Assembly (NCBI RefSeq): GCF_040954835.1
Contig: NC_090705.1
Span: 15,202,436 to 15,266,435 of the forward strand
Origin: Lepisosteus oculatus
Lineage: Eukaryota > Chordata > Actinopteri > Semionotiformes > Lepisosteidae
Reading direction: 5' to 3'
Length of the DNA: 64,000 nt
Below the pieces are notes generated by a model, which searched no databases, was not told the DNA's origin, and saw only the letters and a list, made by a program, of their open reading frames with translations. Below are positions 1 to 29,020 of this stretch, piece by piece. Within the stretch, counting starts at the first letter, position 1. Every line of letters begins with the position of its first letter. A program made the position numbers and the translations under genes.

Positions 1-2419
1 CCCTTTCAATGGTTTAAAGAAAGCTGTGTGTGAAAATAACATCAATTGCTGTATCACTTTTCACCTGAGGCATCGTATTCCTGCATATTTCATGAGCGCG
101 GAAACCTAGCTGCTGTGCAAAATCAGACTGTTTGCAAGCATGGGAACCATTTTCCTAGATTTGTTGCAAACAATTACCTTGATATGTTGGTAGTAATAAA
201 CTAATGGATTTTATCTTATGACATTAAAATAAAAATCATCATGAAATTATCATTCTTAACAGAATACAAAAAAGTTCAACTTCAGATTTACAGATTTACA
301 CTGTGTACAAAAAAGAAAAAAGTGCTCATACTAGTTATTACCCCATAAAAGAAATCACAATGAATTTTTTAACTTTCATAATAAATAACTTGAATGGTAT
401 TTCCCTCTCTAAATCCCATTAACAACTATAAAATACCTGAAATACATATTGTATTATAGATTATAGATACAGAAATCATAATCCCATTCAGTGTACAGCA
501 ACATGCAGAAGTCTGATTACTTTTGTCATAAGCACATTGCGTATTTAGTTTGGGCCATTTAAGTTATGCTGACTTCATAGTACCCTGAGAAACAAATGCT
601 GACCTGTGTACTTTATACTACTTTGAAAGAATAGGAATATAGAAATGTCAGTTTCATGCATCTCAATATTTATAATTATGAAATAGGAAAAGCATTATAA
701 TTTCTAGTTTAAATAATGCTATAATGGTTTACTGTACATCAATGTTGTCAATCTCTGTGTTTTGTTTTACCGTGATAATTCATTGCTTAACACGGTCAGG
801 AATGGTAACCAAAACCGTGTGCAAGGTACAAGGAAATTAGCAAAGTAGTTAAATGAGCTTTCATACTTTAGTGGACATTTACAACTGCATCTTCAATTGA
901 AATATCACTCTTTTTTAGTCAGAGAAAAAAGGTTCTTACAATGTTGGTTTGTAGGCCAACAAGCAGACAAAAATGAATACTCCATTATGTGGATGGAAAG
1001 CTATGAAGGTCCACAAACTATGAGGAGACGTGTGGCTCTTTTTCCGTTTCCTTTTTGTTACTAGGCTACACCTGCAGGCATCTGCTAAATAAAGCCTGTG
1101 CAAGAGCTCTATAGTTACATAGCAGCTGTGGAAAACAGAGGCCCTAAGAAACAGAATCCATGTACAGTGAACACCTGCAGCTCTAAATCTAGAATTGCAA
1201 AAATGTACGTTTATTTACAGAGATCACTGCAAATACCATCAACATTCAGCTGATACATCGCACAGTAAGTTGAGTTGTTGCAAGACGTAACGTAACAAAT
1301 AGTTCTTAACTTTTTTTTGAAGTACAGCAAATAAAAATTGTCAATAAGAAAGGAAATGCATTGCTGTGCAGTACATTCACCTGTACCACAATAGGTTTTT
1401 GAATTTCAAATCCAAGATGAAAACTATGCAGCGTAGTAGTCCTGGTCCTGGAGTACCATATAGCTACAGCTTTCATACAGCTTTAGATCATATTACATTA
1501 TCCTTTTATCAGAGTGATAGAAGAGCCTGCAAAAGTTTTTTTTAATTCATAATTATGGTATTCCCTGCATCTTTAATTTTCTCTGCTCTCTGAGAGTTGG
1601 TATAGGGTTGATAATGCCTATGTAATTTTTCCATCTTTATTTTCCTGATAATGGAATAATTTTTGATTAATGCAAAAGAATAACTGGAATCACCTTGTGA
1701 TTTCCTGCGATTATTAATTGAGCCCCTACCTATAAAGGCTCCAGCAATAATGATTACATGTTTACATCGGCCTCATTGCAGTAGTTACTGCTGAAGGTGT
1801 AGAAACATGTTTCTGAAACAATGTTTTGCGGCAACATTTGACCAATCCAGAAATAAAATACAAGATATCCCTGTTCCATCTGGTCCCTTTTATTGTAATT
1901 GCATAACAGTTTATATTACAGTACATAATCCAAAACGTATTCAAATCCAAAAGGCTTAAAAATAAATTGCATGAAGCATGCATAAGCACTCTATTGTGAG
2001 GAAATTTGACTACATGCATTTACTGATGTCTTGATCACAGATGGTTATTCATGATGACTCATAAATAGCCCATATTTAGTTTTTCTTCTACTGAAACCAA
2101 AGGCATGGTGGACGTCTTCAAAAGCCTGTTTCAATCTTTTAAAAAATAAAACCTCACCTACAGCACAGAAGTTAACAACTCTTCTCTCCCTAAACATATT
2201 TTGAAACCATTTAGATGCAACAAAATATATACTGTATATACATATCCTATATGAGCATACATTTTGCATCTATATAACATTAATGGACGGAGGTAAACAT
2301 ACTGCAGGAAGCACTCAATCCTGTACTTCTGGGACACAGACACCAGGGATAAGTGAACTGCATGGCTTGTGGTTATCCAATGCTATGGACTGCATATGAT
2401 GCTAAGGGTCTTTTTGCTG
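1..2419. other. AT-rich intergenic DNA, no gene seen
   Basis: All open frames here are short (under 90 codons) and have no recognisable protein motif or exon-like flanks. An AATAAA at 1088-1093 on the plus strand could be a polyadenylation signal of a convergent upstream gene. In mammals UBE2QL1 lies on this side of NSUN2, so part of this stretch could be its 3' UTR, but nothing in the sequence proves it. Confidence 0.4.
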
Positions 2420-3660
2420 AAATATAGGCACTGCCAGGAATTCTGCATCCAGCGCCTCCCAAAAACACAATTCACATCACCTTTATAACCCACCCAATGT
2501 GGTTCAAACCCAGGTGTCCCTGCATGGGAAATGTGATAGCAGTTAAAAGCTGCTAGACTTACATTGCTCTGTTTTATTACATTGTCAAAAGCTAAAAGAT
2601 GTCGTCCGGTCTGCCAATATCCCTTCCAGGGCCACAGAGAGAGGTGGGACTAACCAAGCAGAAAAAGGGAAAAGCCCCCTTGCTTGGGAGGATGCAGCTT
2701 ACATCAGTGCAGGAAATTGGTGCAGCAGCCACTGTATTGGCCTAGTTTCCCACTGTAGCACCTTGGCTCGGGGAGAACTGTTTGACAGTGTTGTTTCTCC
2801 ATGCTGAGAGGCTGAAGGCGACCACGGTGCTTATTTAACAATAACAGCAAGGACACATGTTTCACTGTCCCACTGATGGCCAGCAGTGGGGTGTCTAGAT
2901 TATATCAATTTGAGACTACGTCACAAAAAGCGTAGCAAGCCCAGTTCAAGGTGTTGGCAGATGTGATGGAGAAGAAGTCGCATCGAGCTGAGTCCCCAAT
3001 GAGCCTAGAGCTGCAGATGCTGCTGGGCCCATGTGAGGTGACAATGTTCAAATATGATGCCTACTGCACTGTACCTGCAAGGAAAAACGTCATGAAAAAA
3101 CCTTGGAAACAGAAAATGACTAGAGGATGGAAACACTAGGAAATGTCTGCAACATCCAGGAAGAAGTCTCTCAACTCTGCCTGAGCAGTCCAATGAGGCA
3201 AGCAGCTCTCACCCTTGAAATCACGGAAGACCCCCAACATGGAATCATCCCCAACCACAAGGACTTCCCACTGAAGAACTCGGCCTAGCCTACATCTGTA
3301 TGTGGCTCTTTCAGAACCAAGACGATTAACTCAATTGCAAGGCTTAGGCTGCAAGAGTGCAGCAACAGGCTGTATCAGAGAACACAGTGAAAGCAGAGGT
3401 CCAATAGAGCTGCAGGACATATTCTTAACCGGCTTTCAGGTCTGGTCCATTGGCTTCCCACAGGACTCTCAGAGAAAGATCCATCCCAGGGATCCTCTAC
3501 TTGCTGCAATGCAAGTGGATACAGAGCCAGTGGCGGACAGTAAGGTTGTGACCCTAGTCAGGTTCAGATGAGTTTCCTGTCCTCCATGCCTGAGCCATTA
3601 AGTATGGGGTAGCAGCAGGAGGTTTGTGGCAGGCAGAAAGGGCTCAGTCTAACTGAACAG
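2420..3660. other. GC-richer unidentified block
   Basis: This block is visibly richer in G and C than the AT-rich DNA on both sides, and has short open frames on both strands (for example 2951-3139 and 3302-3571 plus) with no family I recognise. It has no terminal inverted repeats or poly-A tail that I could find. It may be a decayed retroelement or old pseudogene; I assign no function. Confidence 0.3.
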
Positions 3661-3879
3661 GTGCAGCTAAACAAATGACTGCTATAATTTCAGGATGCAT
3701 TTTATGCTAAGGAAGAGGACTGCAAACACAGACACCTGGCTTTAGCACAATCTAAAGGCTGCTTAAGCAGAAATAGTGAATGATATAGTGCTGGCATACT
3801 AAAGTTCTGGAATTAGTCCAGATTCCACCTAGATACATTCCAGGACTTTAAAGAATGTCTGCCACCGACAGGCTGAAAG

Positions 3880-4180
3880 AAGTTAATCCTTTTAGTCTTG
3901 AGTAGAGAAGACCAGGGCACCTGATACAAGTATTCAAAATCCTCAAAGACAATGATAAAAGTCAATGTAATAACATTTTCCAAAATTAACAGTAAAACAC
4001 AAACCAATGGACAGAACTGAAAATTATGTGGACATGCATTTAAAATTAAGAATAGGAGGCATTTCTCTGAAGGGTTGTGCATGTACAGAACAAGCTACCT
4101 AGGCATATGGTTTAAGCTGATGCCTTTGAATCTAACAAGAAAAATCTAGATGAGATACTTGATTCAATAACCCACCACCC
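3880..4180 (+). mobile_element. CR1/L2-type LINE relic (ORF2 C-terminal end)
   Basis: Plus-strand conceptual reading gives LIQVFKILKD at 3921-3950, the usual start of the C-terminal tail of CR1/L2-class LINE reverse transcriptases, followed after a gap by an arginine-rich segment and a 'RTSYLGIWFKLMPLNL' stretch resembling the family's final segment. The frame is interrupted, so this is a dead fragment. It lies about 2.8 kb beyond the NSUN2 poly(A) candidate. Confidence 0.5.
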
Positions 4181-4199
4181 AATGGCCAGCAAAGCCTTC

Positions 4200-6936
4200 C
4201 TTTATTAGTTTCTCTTAGGTTATTTTGATGGTTCTTCCATACAAACTGAAACTTGTGACTGGGTCTGAAATGCTGACCCCACCTCCTCTCCTAACCTTAC
4301 CCAGTTGAGGGTCATCTCCAATATGGGCAGCTCTGAAGGCAAGTCAGTGATAACTTACTTCAGTCAAACACTTTGTAATGCCAAAACTACTGCATTCCTC
4401 AGAGGAAGTTACTTATGGCAGTGAAGCTTGAAATGCTTCAAAATGTAGCTGTACAAAAAGCCTCTGCTTTTGGAAGCTATTATCCTGAAACACATCATTC
4501 ACCTTACCATCTGTCTCTCTGGGGCCTTAAAACCATTGTGGAGAAGCACCTGTAAGGAATGTTAGGATTGTTTTGCAAGAAAAGTGCTAAGCAAATGCAA
4601 ATATAAATCCGTGAGCTACAAGAATGTTTAACATTATAACAAAATATGAAAACAACCTTGCACTAATAGAATGATCTATATCTCTCTCATCTTTATAGGC
4701 TTTCCATATTCCTCTAAAACACCCTCACATACAGTAAGTCCACATAAGACTCAAGAGACAAGGCATAAAAATGAAAAGACATTGTCAGATAAAAGTGCAA
4801 AGATTACAAAAAAGCTGAATTCTATTATTCTTATTCTTAGTAAAATCTTTCATCTTTCGCTATGCATAAACAAGACCTGATAAGCTAAGCAGTTTGTAAC
4901 AAGGTTGTATTTAACAGAACCAAACAGTAGGTACATACAGTATTAACATGATCCATATGATAAATGGGTAGATTAACTGATTAAAAGAAAACACCATCAG
5001 CAAATCTAAAAAAATATCTTGGAAAAAATACAGAAAATTGCAGTCAAAACTTAAAGCAATTTTAATTATTTTAATTGGTTTAAATTTGGTGAGTGAGGGC
5101 TGTTCTGTGTTTTAAATGTTTTGCTCTACAAAAATAGCCATCACACCCAAGAGGCATCACTGTGGCATTTAACATTGAAAATCTGTTCCGAGGTCATTTT
5201 GGATTATGCAGGCTGCTGAATACATAGAGGACCTAATGTCACATTAAGACATTTGGTATTTACAGTTGACAAGCAAGATTACTTTTTAAAAATGCAAGAA
5301 GGTGAAAGGCCAACAAGTACCACATTACAAAACCAGACAATCAAAAATAATCCAATATGTACATATTTCTAACAGCTTCTGTTTATCACGTGTAGTCAAG
5401 ATCATAACTGTTGGTTATATGCATAGCAATCCCTGTCTCTAAATATTTTATATCCATACCAATATAAAGTGAAGTGTGGCGCGTCCAGATTTTTTTCTAG
5501 TATTCCCAAATGCCGACTGTTCTCCCATGCCTCTATTAATTTTCCACTGATTCTCAAAACATGATCTCTTGAATCTCCCCACAATTGATTTAACTTTAGA
5601 AGGAATTTTAGCAAGCTACATACGTTTAAACCCATTTCCAAAATGCTAAGTTATTTGAGTAAGGAAAACAACTCCCAATTCTATTAACTTTCATGAACTT
5701 AATTACACCTAAAATGTTGCTTGTGTGATTACCTTGTGTTGCACTAAATATTATTATATAAGCTCTTATGTTTACATGTTTTTAAAAATATGCTTGCTGT
5801 ATACTGAAAGCTATACATTGATAGAACATTGACTTCGGTACATCTCTCCTACTGCTACTTTCACCTCTTTTATGACACTGGTTTCCATCAATGAGAGTTC
5901 TCCATCCACTTCACAATTTACTGTCACATGTCTATGAAATTCAAGATTTGTCTTGAACATATTTTTTATTAAAAAAATCTATGCCAGAAAAGTCAAGATA
6001 CATCATGTATGAGTTGCAAAGCAGTAGGTACATGAGAGCACATTGTTTAAGCACTATTGTCTAGCACATGAAGAAAACTGTACGAAAAAGATGGGTATTT
6101 CATTCAATTAGAAAACCTATAAAACAAGGATATTTGAATATAAACGATTAAGCAAAATGGATAAGTTAACTTATGATTTATCTTTGGATGAGTTCCATTT
6201 CTATCTAAAAAATCTGGGAGGCTATACTTGCTTACACAACTCAAATACTTTTGGAACTAAAAATGCAGAGCTTTCACTAGCGGTTTTCTCACTGGAGAGA
6301 GAAAGAAATTCAGGATAGAAGACAACACATTCAACAACAAAAAAAGCTTTCTCTTTTATTTGAGAATTGAAAGTAGTTTTCTTCCGATTCTACTTAACAG
6401 GCTCAGTTGCCCAGGACTGCAAGTTCATGAGGTGTTACAAAAGCGACATCGGAGACTGTTTTTCCTGAGTAGTGAAGAGCTTCTGTTAGACAGCAGTCAC
6501 ACTTACTCATAACTTATTTTCCATAGCCCTAAACATGTAATACAACTTTGAACTCCACATTAAATGGTTAAAGTACCCTTTAAAACTACTTTGTGTTGCC
6601 TTAAACATTTTTTTGTAAATTACCTTAAGATTTAGATATAGAAAAGTATTTCTCCTGTTTATTTCTTATTAATTAAGCGATTACACCTACTGTATTTCTG
6701 GCCAATATTGAGCACACAAGAAAATTGTTCAATCAACAGTACAAAGACTTGATAAATGATTTCTGTTTTTGAAAGAAATGTTGCTCATTTTTTTGGATAG
6801 CCAACATATCATGCGACTTGCAGTGCTTCACTCATCATGTTTACTTTATGAAATTATGAGGCTATGCAAATGAAACTTTTCATCCAGATGTATTTATGGA
6901 AACTTAACCAATGTAACAAGAAAGACCACCTGTCCC
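4200..6936. other. Intergenic DNA, nothing identified
   Basis: AT-rich sequence with no coding motif, no recognisable repeat ends and no RNA gene that I can see. Part of it could be transcribed if NSUN2 uses a more distal polyadenylation site. Confidence 0.4.
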
Positions 6937-6942
6937 TTTATT
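6937..6942 (-). promoter_or_regulatory. NSUN2: Candidate NSUN2 poly(A) signal
   Basis: On the minus strand the hexamer AATAAA lies about 430 nt after the NSUN2 stop codon and is followed by a GU-rich stretch (GGTGGTCTTTCTTG), the expected downstream element. Other AATAAA hexamers lie further away, so the choice is a guess supported by the downstream element. Confidence 0.45.
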
Positions 6943-7367
6943 TAGAATAAAAATGAAAAGTATGAAAAGTTAACTCATTTTGAACTAAGAAACTGGTCAC
7001 GTGAGTTTCTAAATTAAATATTTCCTAATTCATTTAAAAAGAACTTTTAAATATGAAATTAAAACAGACTAAATGGTTCTCCTTAATCCAGAAACAGTAA
7101 TGTCTGGACTGAGGATACAAAGCTTAGGCTATACAAAACACATGAAATAATAATTAGTATGGACATATTCATCCCAAATTAGGAAGATTAAAAAAAAAAT
7201 CATTGTTTCAAATAAAATTTTGCTCATTAGACTCCGCTCTGACTACACTCTGATGGCACAAGCTAACTGATTCTAAAAAGGTTCAATGTAGGCTCTATCA
7301 TTGCTCCTCTACAGCTTGTTCAGTTTAAAGGGCACCCCTACACCTCTCCGCTTTAAACCTGTCCTCC
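6943..7367 (-). other. NSUN2: Probable NSUN2 3' UTR
   Basis: Sequence between the stop codon and the candidate poly(A) signal. No open frame or repeat explains it. Confidence 0.45.
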
Positions 7368-24117
<16,750 letters not shown>

Positions 24118-25060
24118 GCCGGATATGCAAATAACTCGAGAGATATACCTACGAAACGTTATTGAAGATTAGAAATAAAATCCGGAGTGCACTTACTGCT
24201 GACAAACGTGCTCCCTATATTCACCAGATAATAAGCAACTCCAACTTACGATGCCACAACTCGTGTGTAGCACGCAGGACGCTCTCATGAGAATAAAAGC
24301 CCGGCAGTGTCCTTCGCATTGCCTGATATCTGAGGTCACTGAAACGCACAAATGCAGGACTATCTACTGGTTTATTATAATCATATTCTTTATTTTAATA
24401 AAGAAAATAATCTATACGAGGTTAGGTTTTTTTTTATAATGGATTTTTTTTTAAACAGGCAAATAAAGGGACAGCTATGAGGGTCGTTTTTTCTTCGCCG
24501 TTCAGCTGCGCAACAAGAAGCGGTTGCCTGGGCTGCAATGTAACCACGCGAGAAAATATTCCATACATTGGAATCTGAATCAGCTAAAAAGACGATTTGA
24601 AAATATATTCGTTATTATGGACTGCTTTTCGTTGATAAAGAGTGCGCATGTAATTTTCACTAATAATAACTTTTAACCAACAGATTTATTTGGAAATACA
24701 TAGTAGCAAACTAAAAATGTGACCAGTTAAACATTACAAAAGCAGTATGGAAAACACCCTTATTCGATAATAAGCCAAACGTCTTTGATTGGCTCCGTAG
24801 TTCTCAAATAACAGAGGTTGAAGCAGATTGGGCTTCAAGTGCGTGTGTTCCACCCTTGCTGTGTCCTGATTGGTAATAGCCCTCTGGCCTGTTTATTTGC
24901 AGAATCAATATTCTGGGTTTCAGACTGCTAATACAGAACGAGTAGTGATTTTCATTCATTGAGATTGTGCGTGTCCTTTTCTTGAACAAATAACAAGCTG
25001 ATTCATCGCGCCTTCTGTTTCTAACGTTGGCATCTGTCAGCTGTCTGTACTTTATTAGCA
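24118..25060. promoter_or_regulatory. Shared NSUN2-SRD5A1 divergent promoter region
   Basis: The two start codons point away from each other with 943 bp between them, which must hold both 5' UTRs and both promoters. Two ATTGG motifs (CCAAT box on the bottom strand) lie at 24788-24792 and 24869-24873, 81 bp apart and 190-270 bp before the SRD5A1 ATG. A CpG-richer patch is seen around 24485-24560, nearer NSUN2. I see no TATA box with confidence. Human NSUN2 and SRD5A1 are also head-to-head. Confidence 0.7.
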
Positions 25061-25371
25061 ATGTGTAAAGCGTTATCTAATCTCTTCGGTTCTGAAGCTG
25101 AAGAATACTGCCTATTGGAATGCATGTCTTACCTAATGATTTTTATGGCTGCTGTAACATTTTTGGTTTTGCTTTTTGAGAACGTACCGTACGGCAGGTA
25201 TGCAACAAGCAAATACGGGTTTCCTGTCAATGCACGATTTGCCTGGTTTGTACAAGAGTTACCTGCACTGGTTGTGCCGGTCTTACTACTGTTAACGGCA
25301 TCTTCCGCCCGAGCCTCTTACCTGCCCAATCAGTTGCTTCTTGCAATGTATTTACTCCACTATTTTCAAAG
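25061..25371 (+). CDS. SRD5A1: SRD5A1 exon 1
   Basis: 311 nt, 103 codons plus two bases. It contains a first membrane segment (SYLMIFMAAVTFLVLLF), the PYGRYATSKYGFPVNARFAW region and the catalytic VQELP. G at -3 before the ATG; donor AG|GTAAGA. Confidence 0.95.
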
Positions 25372-28300
25372 GTAAGAATAAATATATGAGGTGAATGTAA
25401 AACCAATTTGAATTCATTGTCAGGTGTTACCCCAGTCGCATTTCTGTTATGGGTCTATTTTCATTCAACTCAAAAAACTCTTACATTTGTTATTTTGCAC
25501 ATTTGTCAACGTCTATAGTTTAAGTATTGGGAGCTGAATTATTTAGAAAGGTTTTCATTAAGCCGAATGCACTATAGGTTCTGGTGATAAAAAGTATGCG
25601 TCTAATCTAGAACCGTATCTTTCGTGACCCTTTCTTTAATTATTCCCTTCATTTACACCACTGGCATCGAACAACACAAGATAAAGTTTTGCCAAAAGTA
25701 CCACGCTTTGTTTTCGATTTTTTAAAATAATACAGTTAGTGAAAAAGTAACCATATCTTGTTGTTGCAGGTCGCTTATTTATCCATTTTTAATTCGAGGA
25801 GGAAAGCCTACACCCTTTCTTTCTTTTGTGATGGCATTTTTATTCTGCGTATACAATGGCTATCTACAAGGAAGATACTTGAGCCACTTTGCAAAATACC
25901 CTGCAGACTGGATAATGCATCCCTGTTTCATAATAGGTGAACTGCATTTTTTAGTATTTTGGACTACTTGTGTATTGCGTGTGGAGCAAGCTTTTAATTT
26001 TCCTAGAGAAAGCAGATGCACATCTACTACTTTACGTAATTTAAAGAGTTATATTATTCTTCAAGAAAAAAACAACACTAACATCTGAATTCTTCACTTG
26101 TCATCTTGGTTTACTTTCAGGATTTCTTATGTGGTTATTGGGTGTGTTGATAAATGTACATTCAGATCACATTCTTAGAAACCTCAGAAAGCCTGAAGAG
26201 ACAGGCTACAAGATACCACAGGGTGAGTACCCTTTTGCTATTTCAGCTTTTGATAACAATTAGGTGTATTAATACAATTAACTGTACTGTATATGAACTG
26301 TACAAATCTCTGTAAAGTTAGAAAAAGTACTCAGTTTTAAATTTTAAAGCTACTGTAATTAATGTTGACATTTCATTTATATATCTGTATAAGGTTCGGG
26401 GTTATACAAAAGCATTCTTTAGATCCATTTCATTGATGCATACTCAGTTTGATAACATGAGGTTTGGGGCTGAAGATTATGGTGGTCAGTTCACCTCTGT
26501 ATTTCGCAAGGCCTTGAACTAATAATCAGTTTATGATTCATTTCACAGCACTCTAGCACTTACTAAGCTCATTAATGTCTTGATAATCTTTTAACTTTTT
26601 ACAGCAACAGACTGAAATAAATGCAGATAAAAATTGGCTTTTCATTATGAATACTTAGCCCATTTCTAAAGTTAGAGACTGTTCGAACATTAATGTGTGA
26701 TGCACAATAAATCATTGTAGGTTCTTTCATTGTATTACTGCATTGTCAGGCTTTGTTCTTTTTGTAGTTTAAGTGGTTCTGCATATGAAGTTTTATCTTG
26801 TATAAATGAGTTTTCTTATTTTTCAGGTGGCTTGTTTGAGTATGTGTCTGGCGCTAATTTTTTGGGTGAGATAGTGGAGTGGGCTGGATTTGCTGTTGCT
26901 ACTTGCTCACTTCAAAGTGCTGCATTTGCAATTTTTACCTCTGTGGTACTCTCCAGTCGGGCTGTTTCACACCATGGGTAAGATAAGTAATTGACTGTAG
27001 TGTTTTTCTTTCCTGCAGTTTCTGGAAATAGTGAATTCTGCTATTAGCAGAGAGATTAATTAGCATGTTTGAAAAAGTAGTGGGAATTCTTAAGTTGTGA
27101 CAGCAACAGCAGTCAACCTCATAACATAAAACAGTGATGGAATTTTTCATTTTCTGTGCTTGAATGTGAGATTTAAGTAAAGTACATACCAACTGGAAAT
27201 CCTCCGCCATAGAAAACAAGGCAAAAATCTTTTTTTTGAAGAAGCAAGTAAGTGTAATAAAATGCATTGAATTAATGCTTGTTTTAAAATAATATGTTGG
27301 CAATGATGACTTTTAAACTAAATCAAATTAAGTGTAGCTTTGATATGTTAGTAGATTTGCAAGACAGCAATGCTGGGGCCCTAGGTTCAATTCCAGACCT
27401 GGGGTGCTATCTGTGTGGAGTTCATATGTTCTCACCATTTTTGTATTGGTTTTCTCCCACAGTCCAAAGACATACTGGTAGGTTGATTGGCTTATGAGAA
27501 AATAGAGACAAACATACACACTTGCACACTCAGACCAGGGCCTGTTTGCCTTGTAATGGACTGGCATCCCATCCAGGGTGTACCCTGCCTTCTGCAAGTT
27601 GTCTGTCCGGATGCTATATGCACTGATTTGTCTAAGATTTTAGAACTTTACATTCAGAGGCTACAATTACGTTTTAACAACTTTGACATTGAATAGATTA
27701 TACATGATAGAAAGATACATGATAGACATTATAGCTGATAGAAAGAGGTGTATTTGTTTACCTATTGTATGTACCAAGCAAATCAGGATGCACTTTTAGC
27801 TTAAAACAAAATGGTTTCACTTTCAGTAGATGAAAGCCTTTAGTTGTTTTGCATGAAAGGGACAAACATTTGATGAAATAAGCAGAACAATGTAAAATGT
27901 CTTAGGCTTATATTTAGCAGTGCAGACTATGTCTTGCTGGACTAAAGTGTATGTCTTGACTGTATTTATCAGCTTTTCTTTGCAGTTTCTCTTTGTATTA
28001 ATTTAAAATTAAAAAAGCAAAACAAACTATATATAACAGTAAAATATGCAAAGAAACACACATCAGGGTTACCTTGTTCTTCTATGAGGCCTGCTCCTTA
28101 TTCTGAGTCAATATCATCGCCTATAAACACTGTAGTTTCTTCAGTCTTCCATCTGATAAGATACAATTTAGTGAGTATACTTTGCATGTTGAACATCACC
28201 ATGGATGATATTTGGTGATATAATGTACTCTCATTAACAGTCATCATTTATTATATGTAAATGACTTGAACGTTAAACAGATTGTTTTTTTGAAGTTGTT

Positions 28301-29020
28301 TTTATTACCATCCTTGAGCGAATAAGGCCTTTAAGCATGTTTCACCTTTGTCAGTGTATGAAAATGCCCCTTGGCGATTATTGTTTTCGCTACAGCTCCT
28401 ACTTTGTCTAAGGCCTAACATTTTATTATGGATATCAGGGTATCTTTGTAGCCTTATGAAATAAGTACTAGGCCTTTGCAGCTGTCTTTGAAATAAGTTA
28501 ATTTTAATTTCCAGTTTCTGGGTTAAAGTGACATCCACTGTTCATACTAAGGATATTGTCTGTGGCCAAAAGCAGGGGTTTTATAAAAGATGTGTTCAAT
28601 AAAAAAAAAATTAATAAAATAAAAGCAGATGTACTAATTTAATAATGCAAGAATGTATTGCATTTATGTTCCAGGAGTACAGTTTAGCATATAACTGAAA
28701 ATGCCATGATTTTACAAAGAAAATGAGAAATTCTCTAAAACTTACATGACTGTAAGTCAGTTGATTTTAAAATTTATAATAATATACAGGTAGGTGAACA
28801 GTGCTTCAATGTGTGTAGCATGTTAGAATACTGCAATATTATTTTGTTGCAATAATATTTACTGTATGTAGAATTGGTTATAAAGTATGCAGTCTTGTAT
28901 TATGTATGTAATCCAAATATTGATAATCTAATTGTCCTACTGGTTGTTTGCAGGTGGTACCTTCAAAAGTTTGAAGACTATCCCAAGTCCAGAAAAGCTT
29001 TAGTACCTTTTTTGCTTTGA
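25061..29020 (+). CDS. SRD5A1: SRD5A1, steroid 5-alpha-reductase 1 (whole gene, 5 exons)
   Basis: NADPH-dependent reduction of the delta-4 bond of 3-oxo steroids such as testosterone and progesterone, in the ER membrane. Five exons (311, 167, 102, 151 and 67 nt) join in phase to 265 aa plus stop; human SRD5A1 has 259. Residues matching the known SRD5A2 active site by local alignment: Gln65-Glu66 (VQELP), Tyr101 and Arg104 (HYFQR), and NADPH contacts Asn171, Asp175, Arg179, Arg182 (NVHSDHILRNLR), Asn204 (GANF), Arg238, His242, Tyr246. Several hydrophobic membrane segments are visible. Exons 2-3 are clearly SRD5A1-like, while YVSGANFLGEI and the DYPKSRKALVPF end resemble SRD5A2. Gene order supports SRD5A1. 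Confidence 0.95.
25770..25936 (+). CDS. SRD5A1: SRD5A1 exon 2
   Basis: 167 nt encoding SLIYPFLIRGGKPTPFLSFV, MAFLFCVYNGYLQGRYLSHF and AKYPADWIMHPCFII. The RGGKPTPF block separates SRD5A1 from SRD5A2. TTGCAG acceptor, GTGAAC donor. Confidence 0.95.
26121..26222 (+). CDS. SRD5A1: SRD5A1 exon 3
   Basis: 102 nt encoding the NADPH-binding segment INVHSDHILRNLRKPEETGY KIPQ, with Asn171, Asp175, Arg179 and Arg182. TTTCAG acceptor, GTGAGT donor. Confidence 0.95.
26827..26977 (+). CDS. SRD5A1: SRD5A1 exon 4
   Basis: 151 nt encoding GGLFEYVSGANFLGEIVEWA, a hydrophobic segment, and LSSRAVSHH carrying Arg238 and His242. TTTCAG acceptor, GTAAGA donor. Confidence 0.95.
27345..27600 (+). repeat. tRNA-derived SINE with L2-like tail
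   Basis: In SRD5A1 intron 4. Shows GGGGCCCTAGGTTCAATTCC (B-box-like), TTCTCCCACAGTCCAAAGAC, and the tail AATGGACTGGCATCCCATCC followed by AGGGTGTACC. The same signature recurs at 31103, 36698 and (inverted) 59282. Confidence 0.75.
28954..29020 (+). CDS. SRD5A1: SRD5A1 exon 5 (stop)
   Basis: 67 nt encoding WYLQKFEDYPKSRKALVPFL L and TGA. Tyr246 is the last NADPH contact of the family. TTTGCAG acceptor. Intron 4 is by far the longest of the gene (about 2 kb). Confidence 0.94.

Noticed and set aside
1762-2343. Three overlapping minus-strand frames near the left edge
   Set aside because: Low-complexity, no motif and no exon boundaries; they look like chance frames in AT-rich DNA.
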